Assembly: GCF_000184945.1 (NCBI RefSeq)
Contig: NZ_GL586311.1
Coordinates: forward strand, 533,660-597,659
Source: Segatella buccae ATCC 33574
Lineage (GTDB): Bacteria; Bacteroidota; Bacteroidia; Bacteroidales; Bacteroidaceae
Length of the DNA: 64,000 bases
Direction: 5' to 3'
A model generated the notes under the pieces. It was given only the letters and a program-made list of their open reading frames with translations, was not told the DNA's origin and did not search any database. Numbering within the stretch: position 1 is the stretch's first letter; each line of letters opens with the position of its first letter. Below are positions 1 through 8,700 of this stretch, piece after piece. The translations under genes and the position numbers were made by a program.

Positions 1-147
1 CGAATGGTGCGAATTAAACGAATTCAGTCTCACAACCTATATTCGCTTCATTCGTAAAATTCACCGACAAACACACCTGTATCGGCTAATTTTACGAATA
101 AAACGCATGTATCTCTCCCCACACATTCGCCTTATTCTCACCATTCG
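1..147. repeat. cluster of CGAAT/ATTCG words with nested inverted repeats
   Basis: This AT-rich non-coding stretch holds at least eight CGAAT or ATTCG words. A perfect 12-base inverted repeat (ATTCGTAAAATT at 50-61, AATTTTACGAAT at 88-99) flanks a shorter CCGA/TCGG pair, and an outer 9-base pair joins 1-9 with 139-147. No convincing gene is visible between 1 and 562. The hairpin has no T-run, so it does not look like a terminator. It may be a regulator binding region or the 3' flank of a gene outside the window. Confidence 0.5.
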
Positions 148-376
148 CCGCCCCCGACACATTCCCCGACAAAGCCGACACAACTCGCCGGCACACCGCA
201 TATAACATGCAAAAATATTAACCGAAGAAACGTTAACGAATGTAACAAGCCAAAAACGAGATAACACATTTTATCCAAAAACCGCATAAAAAGCGGAAAT
301 TATAACCAAAATACCGTCACAAAAATAGCATTTTTCACATTTTTATCGCCAAAAATCACAAAAAAGATGATTTTCT

Positions 377-408
377 TTTGGTCATTAACTAAATATTAAC
401 TATTTTTG
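377..408 (+). promoter_or_regulatory. Bacteroidota-type promoter of the first susC operon
   Basis: TTTG at 377-380 is followed after exactly 20 bases by TATTTTTG at 401-408, which fits the Bacteroidota consensus TTTG-N19-21-TAnnTTTG. It predicts a 5' untranslated leader of about 150 bases before the ATG at 563, long enough for post-transcriptional control. Confidence 0.8.
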
Positions 409-562
409 CAAGCGAGATGAGAGATATTTTTCGATTATTTTATCAAAAAGACAGCAGAAACCCGCTGTCCGGTTACAAAACTCACTTATCGCGAACAAAC
501 GCCGACAAGAGACATTAACATTATACACATTATATTTATTCATTATTAAACGAGAGAGATTT

Positions 563-3500
563 ATGGAAAAAAGACTAATGATGTTTTTGGCCGGCCTTTT
601 CTTCAGCGTAGGAATGGCTTTGGCCCAAACAGAGGTCCGTGGCACCGTAACTTCTTCGGAAGACGGGCAACCCATCATCGGTGCGTCCATTCTGGTTGAA
701 GGCACAAAGACCGGCACCGTGACCGATGTCGACGGCAATTTCAGCCTGTCTGTTCCCGCCAATGCAAAATTGGTGGTGAGCTACATCGGTATGCAAGGCA
801 AGACCGTGAGGGCAAGCCGCAATATGAAGATTGAATTGGTGCCCGACAACAATGTGCTGGACGATGTGCTGGTGATTGCCTACGGTAAGACCAAGAAGTC
901 GGCTTTCACCGGTTCGGCCGTAGAAATCAAGGCCGACGAGATCACCGCCCATGTGGCCTCCAATGCGACCAGTGCCCTCGTGGGTAAGGTGGCCGGCATA
1001 CAGGCCACAAGCTCTTCGGGCGAGCCCGGTTCGGCTCCCACGCTGCGTGTGCGCGGTATCGGCTCGGTCAACGCAAGCTCCTCGCCACTCTACATCGTAG
1101 ACGGCGCACCCTACAACGCTGCCGACATCGCCAACATCAACCCCAACGACATTGAGAGCATCTCCGTGCAGAAAGACGCTTCGGCCTCTGCCATCTACGG
1201 TGCTCGCGGTGCCAACGGCGTGGTCATCATCACGACGAAAAGGGCGCGTGACGGACAGGATGCACGCGTGACGTTCGAAGCCAAGTTCGGTTCCAACTCG
1301 CGTCTGGTTCCGCAGTATGATGTCATCAGCGATCCCGGCCAGTATTACGAGACTCACTACCGTGCCATGTTCAACTCCAAATATTATCATGGCTCCACAG
1401 CGGCCGAGGCCTACGCCTTTGCCGACAAAAACCTGTTCAACGGCACCAACGGCGGTCTGGGCTATCAGGTGTACACCGTGCCTGCAGGCGAAAACCTTAT
1501 AGGCCGCAACTTCAAGCTCAACCCCAATGCCAAATTGGGCTATAGCGACGGCAAATACTACTACACGCCCGACGACTGGTATAACGAGACTTTCCACAAC
1601 TCTTTCCGTCAGGAATACAACGCTACGGTGACCGGTTCCAACGGCAAACTCAACTACTTTGCCGGGGTGGGCTATCTCAATGACGGTGGAGTCGTCAACA
1701 AGTCTGAATACAAACGCTATACCGGCCGCACGACCGTCGACTATCAGGCAAAGGATTGGCTGAAGCTCACCACCGGGCTGAGTTTCACCCATGTCGACAG
1801 CCGGTCGCCGGCATTCGACGACACTGTATGGGCCTCTTCCGGCAACCTGTTTTATATAACCAACAACATAGGCCCGATCTATCCGCTCTACGTTCGCAAC
1901 GCCGACGGTTCCATCATGAAGCAGAACGGGCGCACCGTCTACGACTCCAACCAGACTAATTTCACCCGTCCGAGCATCGTGGGCAACGCCGTGCGCGACA
2001 ATGAATACAACGGCAATCAGGACTTCCGCGACGTTTTCCAAGGCCAGTGGGACGCTCTGCTCACCCCCATCGACGGCTTGTCTCTCGATGCCAATCTGGC
2101 CGTGTCTTCCTCCAACACCCGCCACAACTATCTTGGCAGCACATTTGCAAGCTTCTCTTCGGTCGATGGTGGCGCCGAAGTCTACCATCTGCGCGACTTC
2201 AATACCAACCAGCGCTACACGGCCAACTACGACCGCACGCTTGCCGACGTCCATCATTTCAACATCTTGCTGGGCTACGAGCAGTATAAAGAGAAGTACC
2301 AATACTTCTACGGCTACAACGACCACCTCTATGCCCCCGGCATCGGCGAGCTCTACAATGCCCTCGGCTCGAGCAAGAAGGTGGCCACTTCGTTCACCAA
2401 CAACTACATGACGGAAGGCTTCTTCGGCCGCGTGATGTATGACTATGCCGAACGCTACTTTGCCAATGCCTCCTTGCGTCGCGATGCCTCTTCGGCCTTT
2501 GCTCCCGGCCACCGTTGGGGCACGTTCGGCTCGTTTGGCGTGGCTTGGCAGATGAACAAGGAGAAGTTCTTGGAGAATGTCAAGTGGGTGGACCTCCTGA
2601 AGCTGAAGCTGAGCTACGGCGTTGTGGGCAACGACAATCTGGGCGACACCTACGAGCAGCTGAGCGGCTGGTACTACTGGGCAGACCGTTACAGCACCAC
2701 CTATAATGAGGACACCAAGTCTTATTCCATCAGCATGGTGCAGAAGGGGAACGAGGACCTCACATGGGAAACCCACCACGACTGGAACCTCGGTGTAGAC
2801 TTCGGACTTTTCAAGAATCGTCTTAACGGCTCCATCGAGTGGTATCACAACACGACCAAAGACCTGCTTTGGGCAAAGCGGCTTCCCGCCTCTTCGGGCA
2901 TAGCCGTTTCCAGCTACTATGCCAATGTGGGCGAAGTGCTGAACACCGGTATGGAAATCAGTCTTGACGGCACACCTGTCAAAACCAAAAACTTCACTTG
3001 GGGACTGAGTCTCAACGCCACTTTCAACCACAATGAAGTCACAGCACTCGACCCAGCGATCCCGGCTGGAGGCTTGAAACACCCCACACGCATTTTCAAG
3101 GTGGGGGGCTCCGTCTATGAAACTTATCTGTACAAATATGCCGGAACCGACAAGGCCGATGGTCGCGCCTTGTGGTATAAAGACGAAACCAAGACCGATG
3201 CCAACGGCAAACAAGTCACAACCACCACGACAACTGCCGACATTTCAGAGGCCACCAAGTATGATTGCGGCACCACGCTGCCCGATGTGTTCGGCGGCTT
3301 CGGCACCACTTTCGCAGCCTACGGTTTCGACCTGAGCGCACAATTCTCTTATCAGCTCGGCGGCAAAATCTACGACGGCCAGTACCAGGCCCTCATGCAC
3401 AATGGCATCAGTGCCGGCAATGCCATGCACAAAGACCTGCTCAAAGCGTGGAGCAGCGAGAACACCTCTTCGGACATTCCCCGCCTGAGCACGGCAGCCT

Positions 3501-3802
3501 CCGACGATGCTGGCATCTCCTCGCAGAGTCCACAGGACCGTTTCCTCATCAGTTCCAACTATCTGTGCCTGAACAATCTCACCATCGGCTACACGCTGCC
3601 CAAGGAGCTGATCCGCCCGCTCGCGCTGAACAACGTGCGTGTCTACTTCTCGGGAGAAAACCTGTTTCTGCTCACCAAGCGCAAGGGACTCGACCCCCGG
3701 TTCAACTACGGCATTGGCGGCCTGACCTCCGGCTCGGGTATGGCCAGCAGCAGCTATTCGGGCATGCGCTCTGTGACGGCAGGCATTTCCGTGACATTCT
3801 AA
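563..3802 (+). CDS. SusC/RagA-family TonB-linked outer membrane transporter
   Basis: This 1079-residue protein is a TonB-dependent outer membrane transporter that, with its SusD partner, imports oligosaccharides or peptides. A signal peptide covers residues 1-21 and ends in ALAQ. A carboxypeptidase-D-like regulatory domain follows (about 24-95, with GTVTDVDGNFSL). The plug domain lies at about 100-226 and shows the typical LYIVDGAP and ASASAIYGARGANGVVII blocks. The rest is a 22-strand-type barrel ending in the usual aromatic residue (ISVTF). It is the first gene of a three-gene operon; the SusD gene starts 28 bases downstream. No glycoside hydrolase or dedicated regulator is beside it, so the substrate cannot be named. 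Its signal peptide and regulatory domain closely resemble those of the SusC at 23143. Confidence 0.95.
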   Translation: MEKRLMMFLAGLFFSVGMALAQTEVRGTVTSSEDGQPIIGASILVEGTKTGTVTDVDGNFSLSVPANAKLVVSYIGMQGKTVRASRNMKIELVPDNNVLDDVLVIAYGKTKKSAFTGSAVEIKADEITAHVASNATSALVGKVAGIQATSSSGEPGSAPTLRVRGIGSVNASSSPLYIVDGAPYNAADIANINPNDIESISVQKDASASAIYGARGANGVVIITTKRARDGQDARVTFEAKFGSNSRLVPQYDVISDPGQYYETHYRAMFNSKYYHGSTAAEAYAFADKNLFNGTNGGLGYQVYTVPAGENLIGRNFKLNPNAKLGYSDGKYYYTPDDWYNETFHNSFRQEYNATVTGSNGKLNYFAGVGYLNDGGVVNKSEYKRYTGRTTVDYQAKDWLKLTTGLSFTHVDSRSPAFDDTVWASSGNLFYITNNIGPIYPLYVRNADGSIMKQNGRTVYDSNQTNFTRPSIVGNAVRDNEYNGNQDFRDVFQGQWDALLTPIDGLSLDANLAVSSSNTRHNYLGSTFASFSSVDGGAEVYHLRDFNTNQRYTANYDRTLADVHHFNILLGYEQYKEKYQYFYGYNDHLYAPGIGELYNALGSSKKVATSFTNNYMTEGFFGRVMYDYAERYFANASLRRDASSAFAPGHRWGTFGSFGVAWQMNKEKFLENVKWVDLLKLKLSYGVVGNDNLGDTYEQLSGWYYWADRYSTTYNEDTKSYSISMVQKGNEDLTWETHHDWNLGVDFGLFKNRLNGSIEWYHNTTKDLLWAKRLPASSGIAVSSYYANVGEVLNTGMEISLDGTPVKTKNFTWGLSLNATFNHNEVTALDPAIPAGGLKHPTRIFKVGGSVYETYLYKYAGTDKADGRALWYKDETKTDANGKQVTTTTTTADISEATKYDCGTTLPDVFGGFGTTFAAYGFDLSAQFSYQLGGKIYDGQYQALMHNGISAGNAMHKDLLKAWSSENTSSDIPRLSTAASDDAGISSQSPQDRFLISSNYLCLNNLTIGYTLPKELIRPLALNNVRVYFSGENLFLLTKRKGLDPRFNYGIGGLTSGSGMASSSYSGMRSVTAGISVTF

Positions 3803-3830
3803 ATGTATTTCAATTAACAAGCAAGCTATT

Positions 3831-5489
3831 ATGAAGATATATCGTTTTTCAGCGCTGATGCTGACGGGCCTGTTGACCGTCGCATCCTGTTCCGACATCA
3901 ACGACCAGGAACCGCAGTCGGGCTATCTGACACAGGATCAGGTCAAAGAGACCAACTCCCAAATCCCCAACCGCATCGATGCCACCATTGCCGGCATGTA
4001 CACCATGATGGGAAAACCCAAGGCTACATGGCCTGACCGCGAGCGTGCCGATGACTTCGGCTTCATCGCCGCTGCCCTCTCACAGGACTGTGAGGGTGCC
4101 GATTTGGTCATGGCTGACAATGTTTACAACTGGTTTAGCACAGCATTGTCATTGCAGACACGTAATGCCGACTACGCCAACCCCTACATGCGCTACAAGA
4201 TGCCCTACAACCAGATAGGCGTTTGTCAGGAGATCATCAAAGCCTATCCGGCCGAAACGACCGACCAGTCGGCCATCCATGCCATCGCACAGGCTCGTGC
4301 CATGAGGGCTTTCGACTATATGGCGCTGGCCCCTTACTTCCAGTTCAGCTACACCACAAGCAAGGATGAGCTTTGCGTGCCCATACTGGCCGACGGAGTG
4401 GACTACACCAACAACCCGCGTGCAACGGTGGCCGAGGTCTATAAGGTGATACTCGAAGACTTGGACTATGCCATAGAGCATCTTGCCGACTTCGACCGTG
4501 GCTCTGACAAGAGCCGCATCGACCAGAAGGTGGCCTACGGACTGCGTGCCCGCGCCAATCTCGCCATGGGCAACTGGGCCGCTGCCGCCGCCGACGCAGA
4601 GAAGGCTATGGAAGGTTATACGCCCGCTTCGGTCAGCGAAGTAAGCGTGCCCGGCTTCAACGACATCACGGCACACAACTGGATGTGGGGCATCGACATC
4701 ACCGATGCTATGGTTACGGCGGATGGTGCCCCCACGGCATCTTCTTGGTTCAGTCCCTTCAGTGGCAATGGCTATGCGGCTGGCGGCCAGAATACGCCGG
4801 CTATCAACACCCTGCTCTACCGCCTGATACCCTCCACTGACGTGCGCAAGGGCTGGTGGCTGGATGCCAAACTCCACTCCGACCATATTGCCAACCTCAC
4901 ATGGACGGGCGTTTCGGGGGGTAAACAAGTGACCGTGAAAGGCGATGCCATTGCCACTTTCGTCACCGACGACGGTAACAAGGTTGCCATGCTGCCCTAT
5001 TCCAACGTGAAGTTCGGACAAAAATCGGGCGTGGGCAATTCTCTCAACAGCAATGACTTCCCGCTCATGCGTGTAGAGGAAATGATTCTGATTGAGGCCG
5101 AAGGACTCGCCAAGAGCGGCAATGAAGCCAAGGCACGGGAGGTGCTGACCAAGTTTGTCACCACCTACCGCGACCCGCAATACACCATCTCTACTTCCCG
5201 CTCGCTGGCCGACGAGATCTGGTTTCAGCGTCGCGTGGAACTTTGGGGAGAGGGCTTCTTCACAAGCGATGCCAAACGTCTGGGCAAAAACATCGTGCGT
5301 TTCAATGCAAATATAGAGTCTAATTTCCCCGATGCCTTCAAGTTCAACATCTCAGCTACCGACGGTTGGCTCAACATGCGCTTCCCACAGACAGAAAAAG
5401 ACAATAATCTCGGTATCAAGGACAATACGGGCGGAAGCGAGCCGGTGGCCGGACAGAACCCGGGCCTGCGCGACGGCGTGACAGACTAA
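3831..5489 (+). CDS. SusD/RagB-family substrate-binding lipoprotein
   Basis: This 552-residue surface lipoprotein forms the lid of the SusC channel and binds the nutrient. The lipobox ends at Cys20 (TVASC) and is followed by SDIND, an acidic stretch of the kind that sends Bacteroidota lipoproteins to the cell surface. The N-terminal half has the helical TPR-like SusD pattern (ARAMRAFDYMALAPYF near 158-173), and the C-terminal half contains the common block RVEEMILIEAEGLAKSG. It lies between the SusC gene and a third lipoprotein gene, with gaps of 28 and 33 bases, so the three are probably co-transcribed. The ligand is unknown. Confidence 0.93.
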   Translation: MKIYRFSALMLTGLLTVASCSDINDQEPQSGYLTQDQVKETNSQIPNRIDATIAGMYTMMGKPKATWPDRERADDFGFIAAALSQDCEGADLVMADNVYNWFSTALSLQTRNADYANPYMRYKMPYNQIGVCQEIIKAYPAETTDQSAIHAIAQARAMRAFDYMALAPYFQFSYTTSKDELCVPILADGVDYTNNPRATVAEVYKVILEDLDYAIEHLADFDRGSDKSRIDQKVAYGLRARANLAMGNWAAAAADAEKAMEGYTPASVSEVSVPGFNDITAHNWMWGIDITDAMVTADGAPTASSWFSPFSGNGYAAGGQNTPAINTLLYRLIPSTDVRKGWWLDAKLHSDHIANLTWTGVSGGKQVTVKGDAIATFVTDDGNKVAMLPYSNVKFGQKSGVGNSLNSNDFPLMRVEEMILIEAEGLAKSGNEAKAREVLTKFVTTYRDPQYTISTSRSLADEIWFQRRVELWGEGFFTSDAKRLGKNIVRFNANIESNFPDAFKFNISATDGWLNMRFPQTEKDNNLGIKDNTGGSEPVAGQNPGLRDGVTD

Positions 5490-5522
5490 ATCTCTAATCA
5501 CAACTTTTAATCATTGTAAGAT

Positions 5523-6359
5523 ATGAAACTGAATAAGATATTTTTAATGGCTGCGGCTCTGCTGGCCGCCGTGTTTGCATCGTGCAGCGACGACGACAGC
5601 TACTCTCCCGGAGCACAGGCCGGTAGCTATGACGTGAGTTTCGCCTCCCAAGCTAATCAAGTGTTGGGCAAAACCGCGACGGAATTCACCATAACATTGC
5701 ATCGCAGCAATGGCAGCGGGGAACTCACCGTGCCCATCGAGAAGGTCACCGTCCCCGAATACTGCACTGTCCCTGAAAAGGTGACGTTTGCCAATGGTGA
5801 TACGCTGGCAACGCTCAAGGTGGCCATTGCTTCCACCATACCTTTTAACACAGAGTATGATTTTGAAATCCGCATACCCGAAACCTACACCCATCCTTAC
5901 AAGGCGCAAACGATGTATCCGATTTACAGAATCAAGCTGACCAAGGAAGACTATACGGAGGTTGGCACGGCTGTACTCAATGATGTTTTCTATGCAGAGG
6001 CAAAGTCGAACATCAAGATAGAGTATTCTCCCTCTTTTGAGCTTTATCGCATTCCCAATATGTTTGCAAAAGGCTATCCGTTCTTCTTCAAGTGGGACAA
6101 GCAATCGGGCTCCAAGCAGACTTTCTACTTCACCGATGCTACCGGTGAGAAAGGCACGAAGTTTGAGACCGGTCTCAAGTATAAGACGCATGGCATGGTT
6201 TCCGTGACGGCTTACAGCACTCCGGCAGGTACCGGTGACGACTTCATGGGCTACAATGCCGATGAGAACAAGTTCTATCTTCCGTTCGAATGGACGGTGA
6301 GCGCAGGTTCGTTCGGTAATGGCACCATTTATATCGAAGACATCAAATTCACTCATTGA
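5523..6359 (+). CDS. surface lipoprotein of the first SusCD operon, function unknown
   Basis: This is a 278-residue lipoprotein with a signal sequence, lipobox Cys21 (VFASC) and the acidic export stretch SDDDS right after it, so surface exposure is likely. Residues about 38-130 look beta-rich and resemble Calx-beta or Ig-like modules (repeated pattern FTITLHRS, VTVPEYC, VTFANGDTLATLKV). No catalytic motif is visible. As third gene of a SusCD operon it most likely serves as an auxiliary binding protein for the same substrate, comparable in position to SusE/SusF-type proteins; this is inference from context. Confidence 0.85.
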   Translation: MKLNKIFLMAAALLAAVFASCSDDDSYSPGAQAGSYDVSFASQANQVLGKTATEFTITLHRSNGSGELTVPIEKVTVPEYCTVPEKVTFANGDTLATLKVAIASTIPFNTEYDFEIRIPETYTHPYKAQTMYPIYRIKLTKEDYTEVGTAVLNDVFYAEAKSNIKIEYSPSFELYRIPNMFAKGYPFFFKWDKQSGSKQTFYFTDATGEKGTKFETGLKYKTHGMVSVTAYSTPAGTGDDFMGYNADENKFYLPFEWTVSAGSFGNGTIYIEDIKFTH

Positions 6360-6368
6360 TAAAACAAC

Positions 6369-6397
6369 AGAAGCCCCCACTCTGCGTGGGGGCTTCT
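6369..6397 (+). terminator. strong hairpin closing the first SusCD operon
   Basis: A perfect 12-base stem (AGAAGCCCCCAC, loop TCTGC, then its complement) begins 10 bases after the stop codon at 6359. It lacks a long T-run, so it may act as an mRNA 3' end or a weak terminator. Confidence 0.7.
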
Positions 6398-6410
6398 CAC
6401 AACGGTATAT

Positions 6411-6472
6411 AATTAACCGCAAGGTTAATTTTATTTCTCTCTCGTCTTGGGCTAACTGCGGTTAGCCCTTTT
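6411..6472. terminator. two further hairpins between convergent genes
   Basis: AATTAACC-GCAA-GGTTAATT followed by TTATTTC (6411-6437) and GGGCTAAC-TGCG-GTTAGCCC followed by TTTT (6449-6472) follow the first hairpin. The second has a GC-rich stem and a short T-run and is a good terminator for the plus strand; the convergent transposase gene ends at 6518. Confidence 0.65.
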
Positions 6473-6517
6473 GCGTCTCACACTTCACGGCACAGCCATT
6501 TCCATATTCCATAGTAA

Positions 6518-7540
6518 CTATTGTTCACAAATGGCTTCGGCAATGGAATTAAGACTGCAACATCGGTCGCGTGTTATCGTCTGTCGCTCGTTATGATGGG
6601 CCCACGGTGAAAGCAACAGCAATTTGCCGGCCGCACAAAGGTCGAAACTGCGCCCACCGGGTTTGGCGAGGACAGCAAAACCATTCTCCCGAAGCACGAT
6701 AACCGGACAATGGGCAGCACAAGCGGTGCGCATGATGGTCTTTTCTCCCAGACTGATGCAGGGTGAAACGAGAATGGCACCCTTCACGGCCCGGGCAAGC
6801 ATTTCTTCCTTCTTTCTCTCTATTTCTGCCTCCGTCAGGTGTCTGGAACATTGTATTTGTATCTTCTCCGGAGCGTCAAGGAGTAGCAGATTGCCGATGG
6901 CGGAAAAAGAATAGCCGGCATAAGAGATGTTGCGTTTCACTCGGAGAAGGTCAGGATAAGCCTGCTTCATCATCAGCCGACGGGGATTATCCTCCAGATA
7001 GCGCCGCCACCTGAGCAGTTGTTCTTCACCTTTGAGCAGTTTGTCGTTATAGCCCCGGGCGAAGAGCAGACCTCGGGAGGGTGCGTGTGAGACCGAAGGG
7101 GCTGAAGATGGGGCTGATTGCGGGAAGATTTCGCGAAAATGGCAGTTACAAGCTGACTTGAATGCACTGACAATCTTGCCTAAATGGTGGCTCATCTTGG
7201 TCTCCACAAAGAGTATTCCATGGAGATGGTCGGGCATGACGCAAAGGGATATCAGGCTTATCTCGGGATGGAAACGGGGGATAGTATGCCATTCGGCCTC
7301 TACGGCTTGGCCTAAAGGGGACAGGAGAATGCGAGGATTGGTGGGGAGATGGCCGAGGATGTCATAATGGAGGCGGCCGAAAAGGGGACGGCGACCTTCA
7401 GTGACGAGGGTGAGAAGGTAGATTTGGCGGTCGGTGTAGTCGTGGTTTTCACAGTGGCGCAACATACTGGGCTTTTTGCCGGTGGCGTAGAGTTTGTGGA
7501 GGTTTTCAGGTTTTTGATGCATGGTAGCTGTCTTAATCAT
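6518..7540 (-). CDS. RAYT-type HUH (Y1) transposase with C-terminal DprA/LOG-like domain
   Basis: The N-terminal domain is a Y1 transposase of the IS200/REP-associated type: the HUH motif is in MPDHLHGILFVE and the catalytic tyrosine is expected in WRRYLEDNPRRL. Such proteins cut and join single-stranded DNA at small palindromes. I chose the ATG at 7540; the ATG at 7522 (MHQKPENL) is equally possible, while codons further upstream give a low-complexity peptide and are unlikely. About 140 C-terminal residues follow the transposase core and contain AILVSPCISLGEKTIMR, CPVIVLRENGF and LLLLSPWAHHNE, which look like a Rossmann-type DprA/LOG fold; this assignment is from memory of motifs. There are no flanking inverted repeats of an insertion sequence, so it is probably a resident, domesticated RAYT. 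REP-like palindromes lie just upstream. Confidence 0.85.
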   Translation of the reverse strand: MIKTATMHQKPENLHKLYATGKKPSMLRHCENHDYTDRQIYLLTLVTEGRRPLFGRLHYDILGHLPTNPRILLSPLGQAVEAEWHTIPRFHPEISLISLCVMPDHLHGILFVETKMSHHLGKIVSAFKSACNCHFREIFPQSAPSSAPSVSHAPSRGLLFARGYNDKLLKGEEQLLRWRRYLEDNPRRLMMKQAYPDLLRVKRNISYAGYSFSAIGNLLLLDAPEKIQIQCSRHLTEAEIERKKEEMLARAVKGAILVSPCISLGEKTIMRTACAAHCPVIVLRENGFAVLAKPGGRSFDLCAAGKLLLLSPWAHHNERQTITRDRCCSLNSIAEAICEQ

Positions 7541-7600
7541 GCGAAAATAGAAAATAATCAGGAGAAAAGCAAGAAAAAAGGAGGGTTTCTTTGAGGGAGG

Positions 7601-7781
7601 GGCCAAAACGCTGTTTTGGCCTACCCTACGGAGTGAAAAGAGGGATGGAAAAGAGGATAAGAAGAGGAAAAGGAGGGAAAGAAGAGAAAATGAAAGCCGA
7701 GAAGGAACAAGGAGGAAAGGAAAAAGAGAATGAGGAGCAAAGGACAAGGGAGGGTTGAGTAAGCTGCAACGCCGTTGCAGC
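7601..7781. repeat. two REP-like palindromes flanking a polypurine tract
   Basis: Two perfect short palindromes sit upstream of the RAYT gene: GGCCAAAAC-GCT-GTTTTGGCC (7601-7621) and GCTGCAAC-GCC-GTTGCAGC (7763-7781). Both have three-base loops of the form GCY and a shared AAC-GCY-GTT centre. Between them, about 7633-7757 is almost only purines on the plus strand. RAYT proteins act on such palindromes in other bacteria, so these are candidate substrates. Confidence 0.6.
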
Positions 7782-7809
7782 CTTTATCTCTCTCTTCTAT
7801 GCTCCCCCA

Positions 7810-8700
7810 TCACCAGCTCCCCACCTTCCCCTCAATATACCCTTTCAGCCCCTCGTCTCCGAGTATCTCGATATCATCATAGAGGCCGAGTATGAAACGA
7901 CCGATGCCGAGGTAGCTCACCACCTCGGTGGCAAAGACCCAATGGTGGGGACCGTCGGGCGTAAGACAGGGAGCCGACTGCGGATATTCCTCCAACATGA
8001 GATTGCGGGAAAGCTGCCCGAGGCGGAGTTTGACGGGATATTTCTCCTCACCGCTGAACATAAACAAGTCGGTGAAGACTTGCTTATGCGCACCTTCGTT
8101 CTCCCACTCGCGGTCAAGAACCACCACTTCGCCCATACGCGAAACCTTGAATGTCTTACCCATGCGGCTGGCCGGTTCGTAGCAGCGCACGTCATTGTTG
8201 TTGTTCATGAAGAGGAACGGTTCCACGATGCGGTCGGTGACCGTTTGGCTGTGAGGCGAAGAGTAGTTGTGTATCTTGACCATGCGCTTGTATTTGATGG
8301 CTTCATAGAGCAAACTGACATTGTGGGCAACATGTTCGCGCAACTCCGAATTGGCAAGGATGTTAAAGTCGTAGAATTGGTCGAGCTTGCGCTTAATACG
8401 CTCCACCACAGCGTTACGGTCGCCCACCTTACTCAATATGTTCATCATGGTGAGCACCTCATCTTCGGTGAAGTTGATAGTCTCAAAGAGATGCTTAAAA
8501 TAAGGAGAACGACGATCGATGCTGTAGTAATGTCCGCGTTTCTCCACAATGAATCCCCAGTCGCGGAAGCTCTCCAGATAATAATAGAGCATACGGCGGG
8601 AAAGGGAGAGTTTCTCGCAAAGTTCGTTGATGGTGTAGTTGTGATTCTCCGTGAGGCAGAGCAGAAGCGACAGCTCCTTTTCAAGTTTATCGTGACGCAT
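7810..8700 (-). CDS. HTH-WYL-domain transcriptional regulator
   Basis: This 296-residue protein has an N-terminal winged helix (about 1-60, TINELCEKLSLSRRMLYYYLESF) and a WYL-type effector domain (about 130-205), followed by a C-terminal extension. Proteins of this type are cytoplasmic one-component regulators; WYL domains bind ligands or nucleic acids and often control DNA repair or phage defence genes. The WYL tripeptide itself is replaced (NDVRCYEPAS at the expected place). It is transcribed alone, between a RAYT gene and rnhB, and its target is not apparent. No defence genes are next to it. Confidence 0.85.
   Translation of the reverse strand: MRHDKLEKELSLLLCLTENHNYTINELCEKLSLSRRMLYYYLESFRDWGFIVEKRGHYYSIDRRSPYFKHLFETINFTEDEVLTMMNILSKVGDRNAVVERIKRKLDQFYDFNILANSELREHVAHNVSLLYEAIKYKRMVKIHNYSSPHSQTVTDRIVEPFLFMNNNNDVRCYEPASRMGKTFKVSRMGEVVVLDREWENEGAHKQVFTDLFMFSGEEKYPVKLRLGQLSRNLMLEEYPQSAPCLTPDGPHHWVFATEVVSYLGIGRFILGLYDDIEILGDEGLKGYIEGKVGSW

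Noticed and set aside
575..3214. Very long minus-strand open frame (879 codons) opposite the first susC gene
   Set aside because: It lies fully antisense to a clear SusC gene, has no family motif, and arises from the codon bias of the real gene.
6518..7540. Complete insertion sequence around the transposase
   Set aside because: No terminal repeats, target duplication or accessory genes were seen, and the RAYT-type core is usually not an active insertion sequence.
7601..7781. CRISPR array
   Set aside because: The palindromes are too short, not regularly spaced, and no cas genes are present; no CRISPR array was found anywhere in the window.
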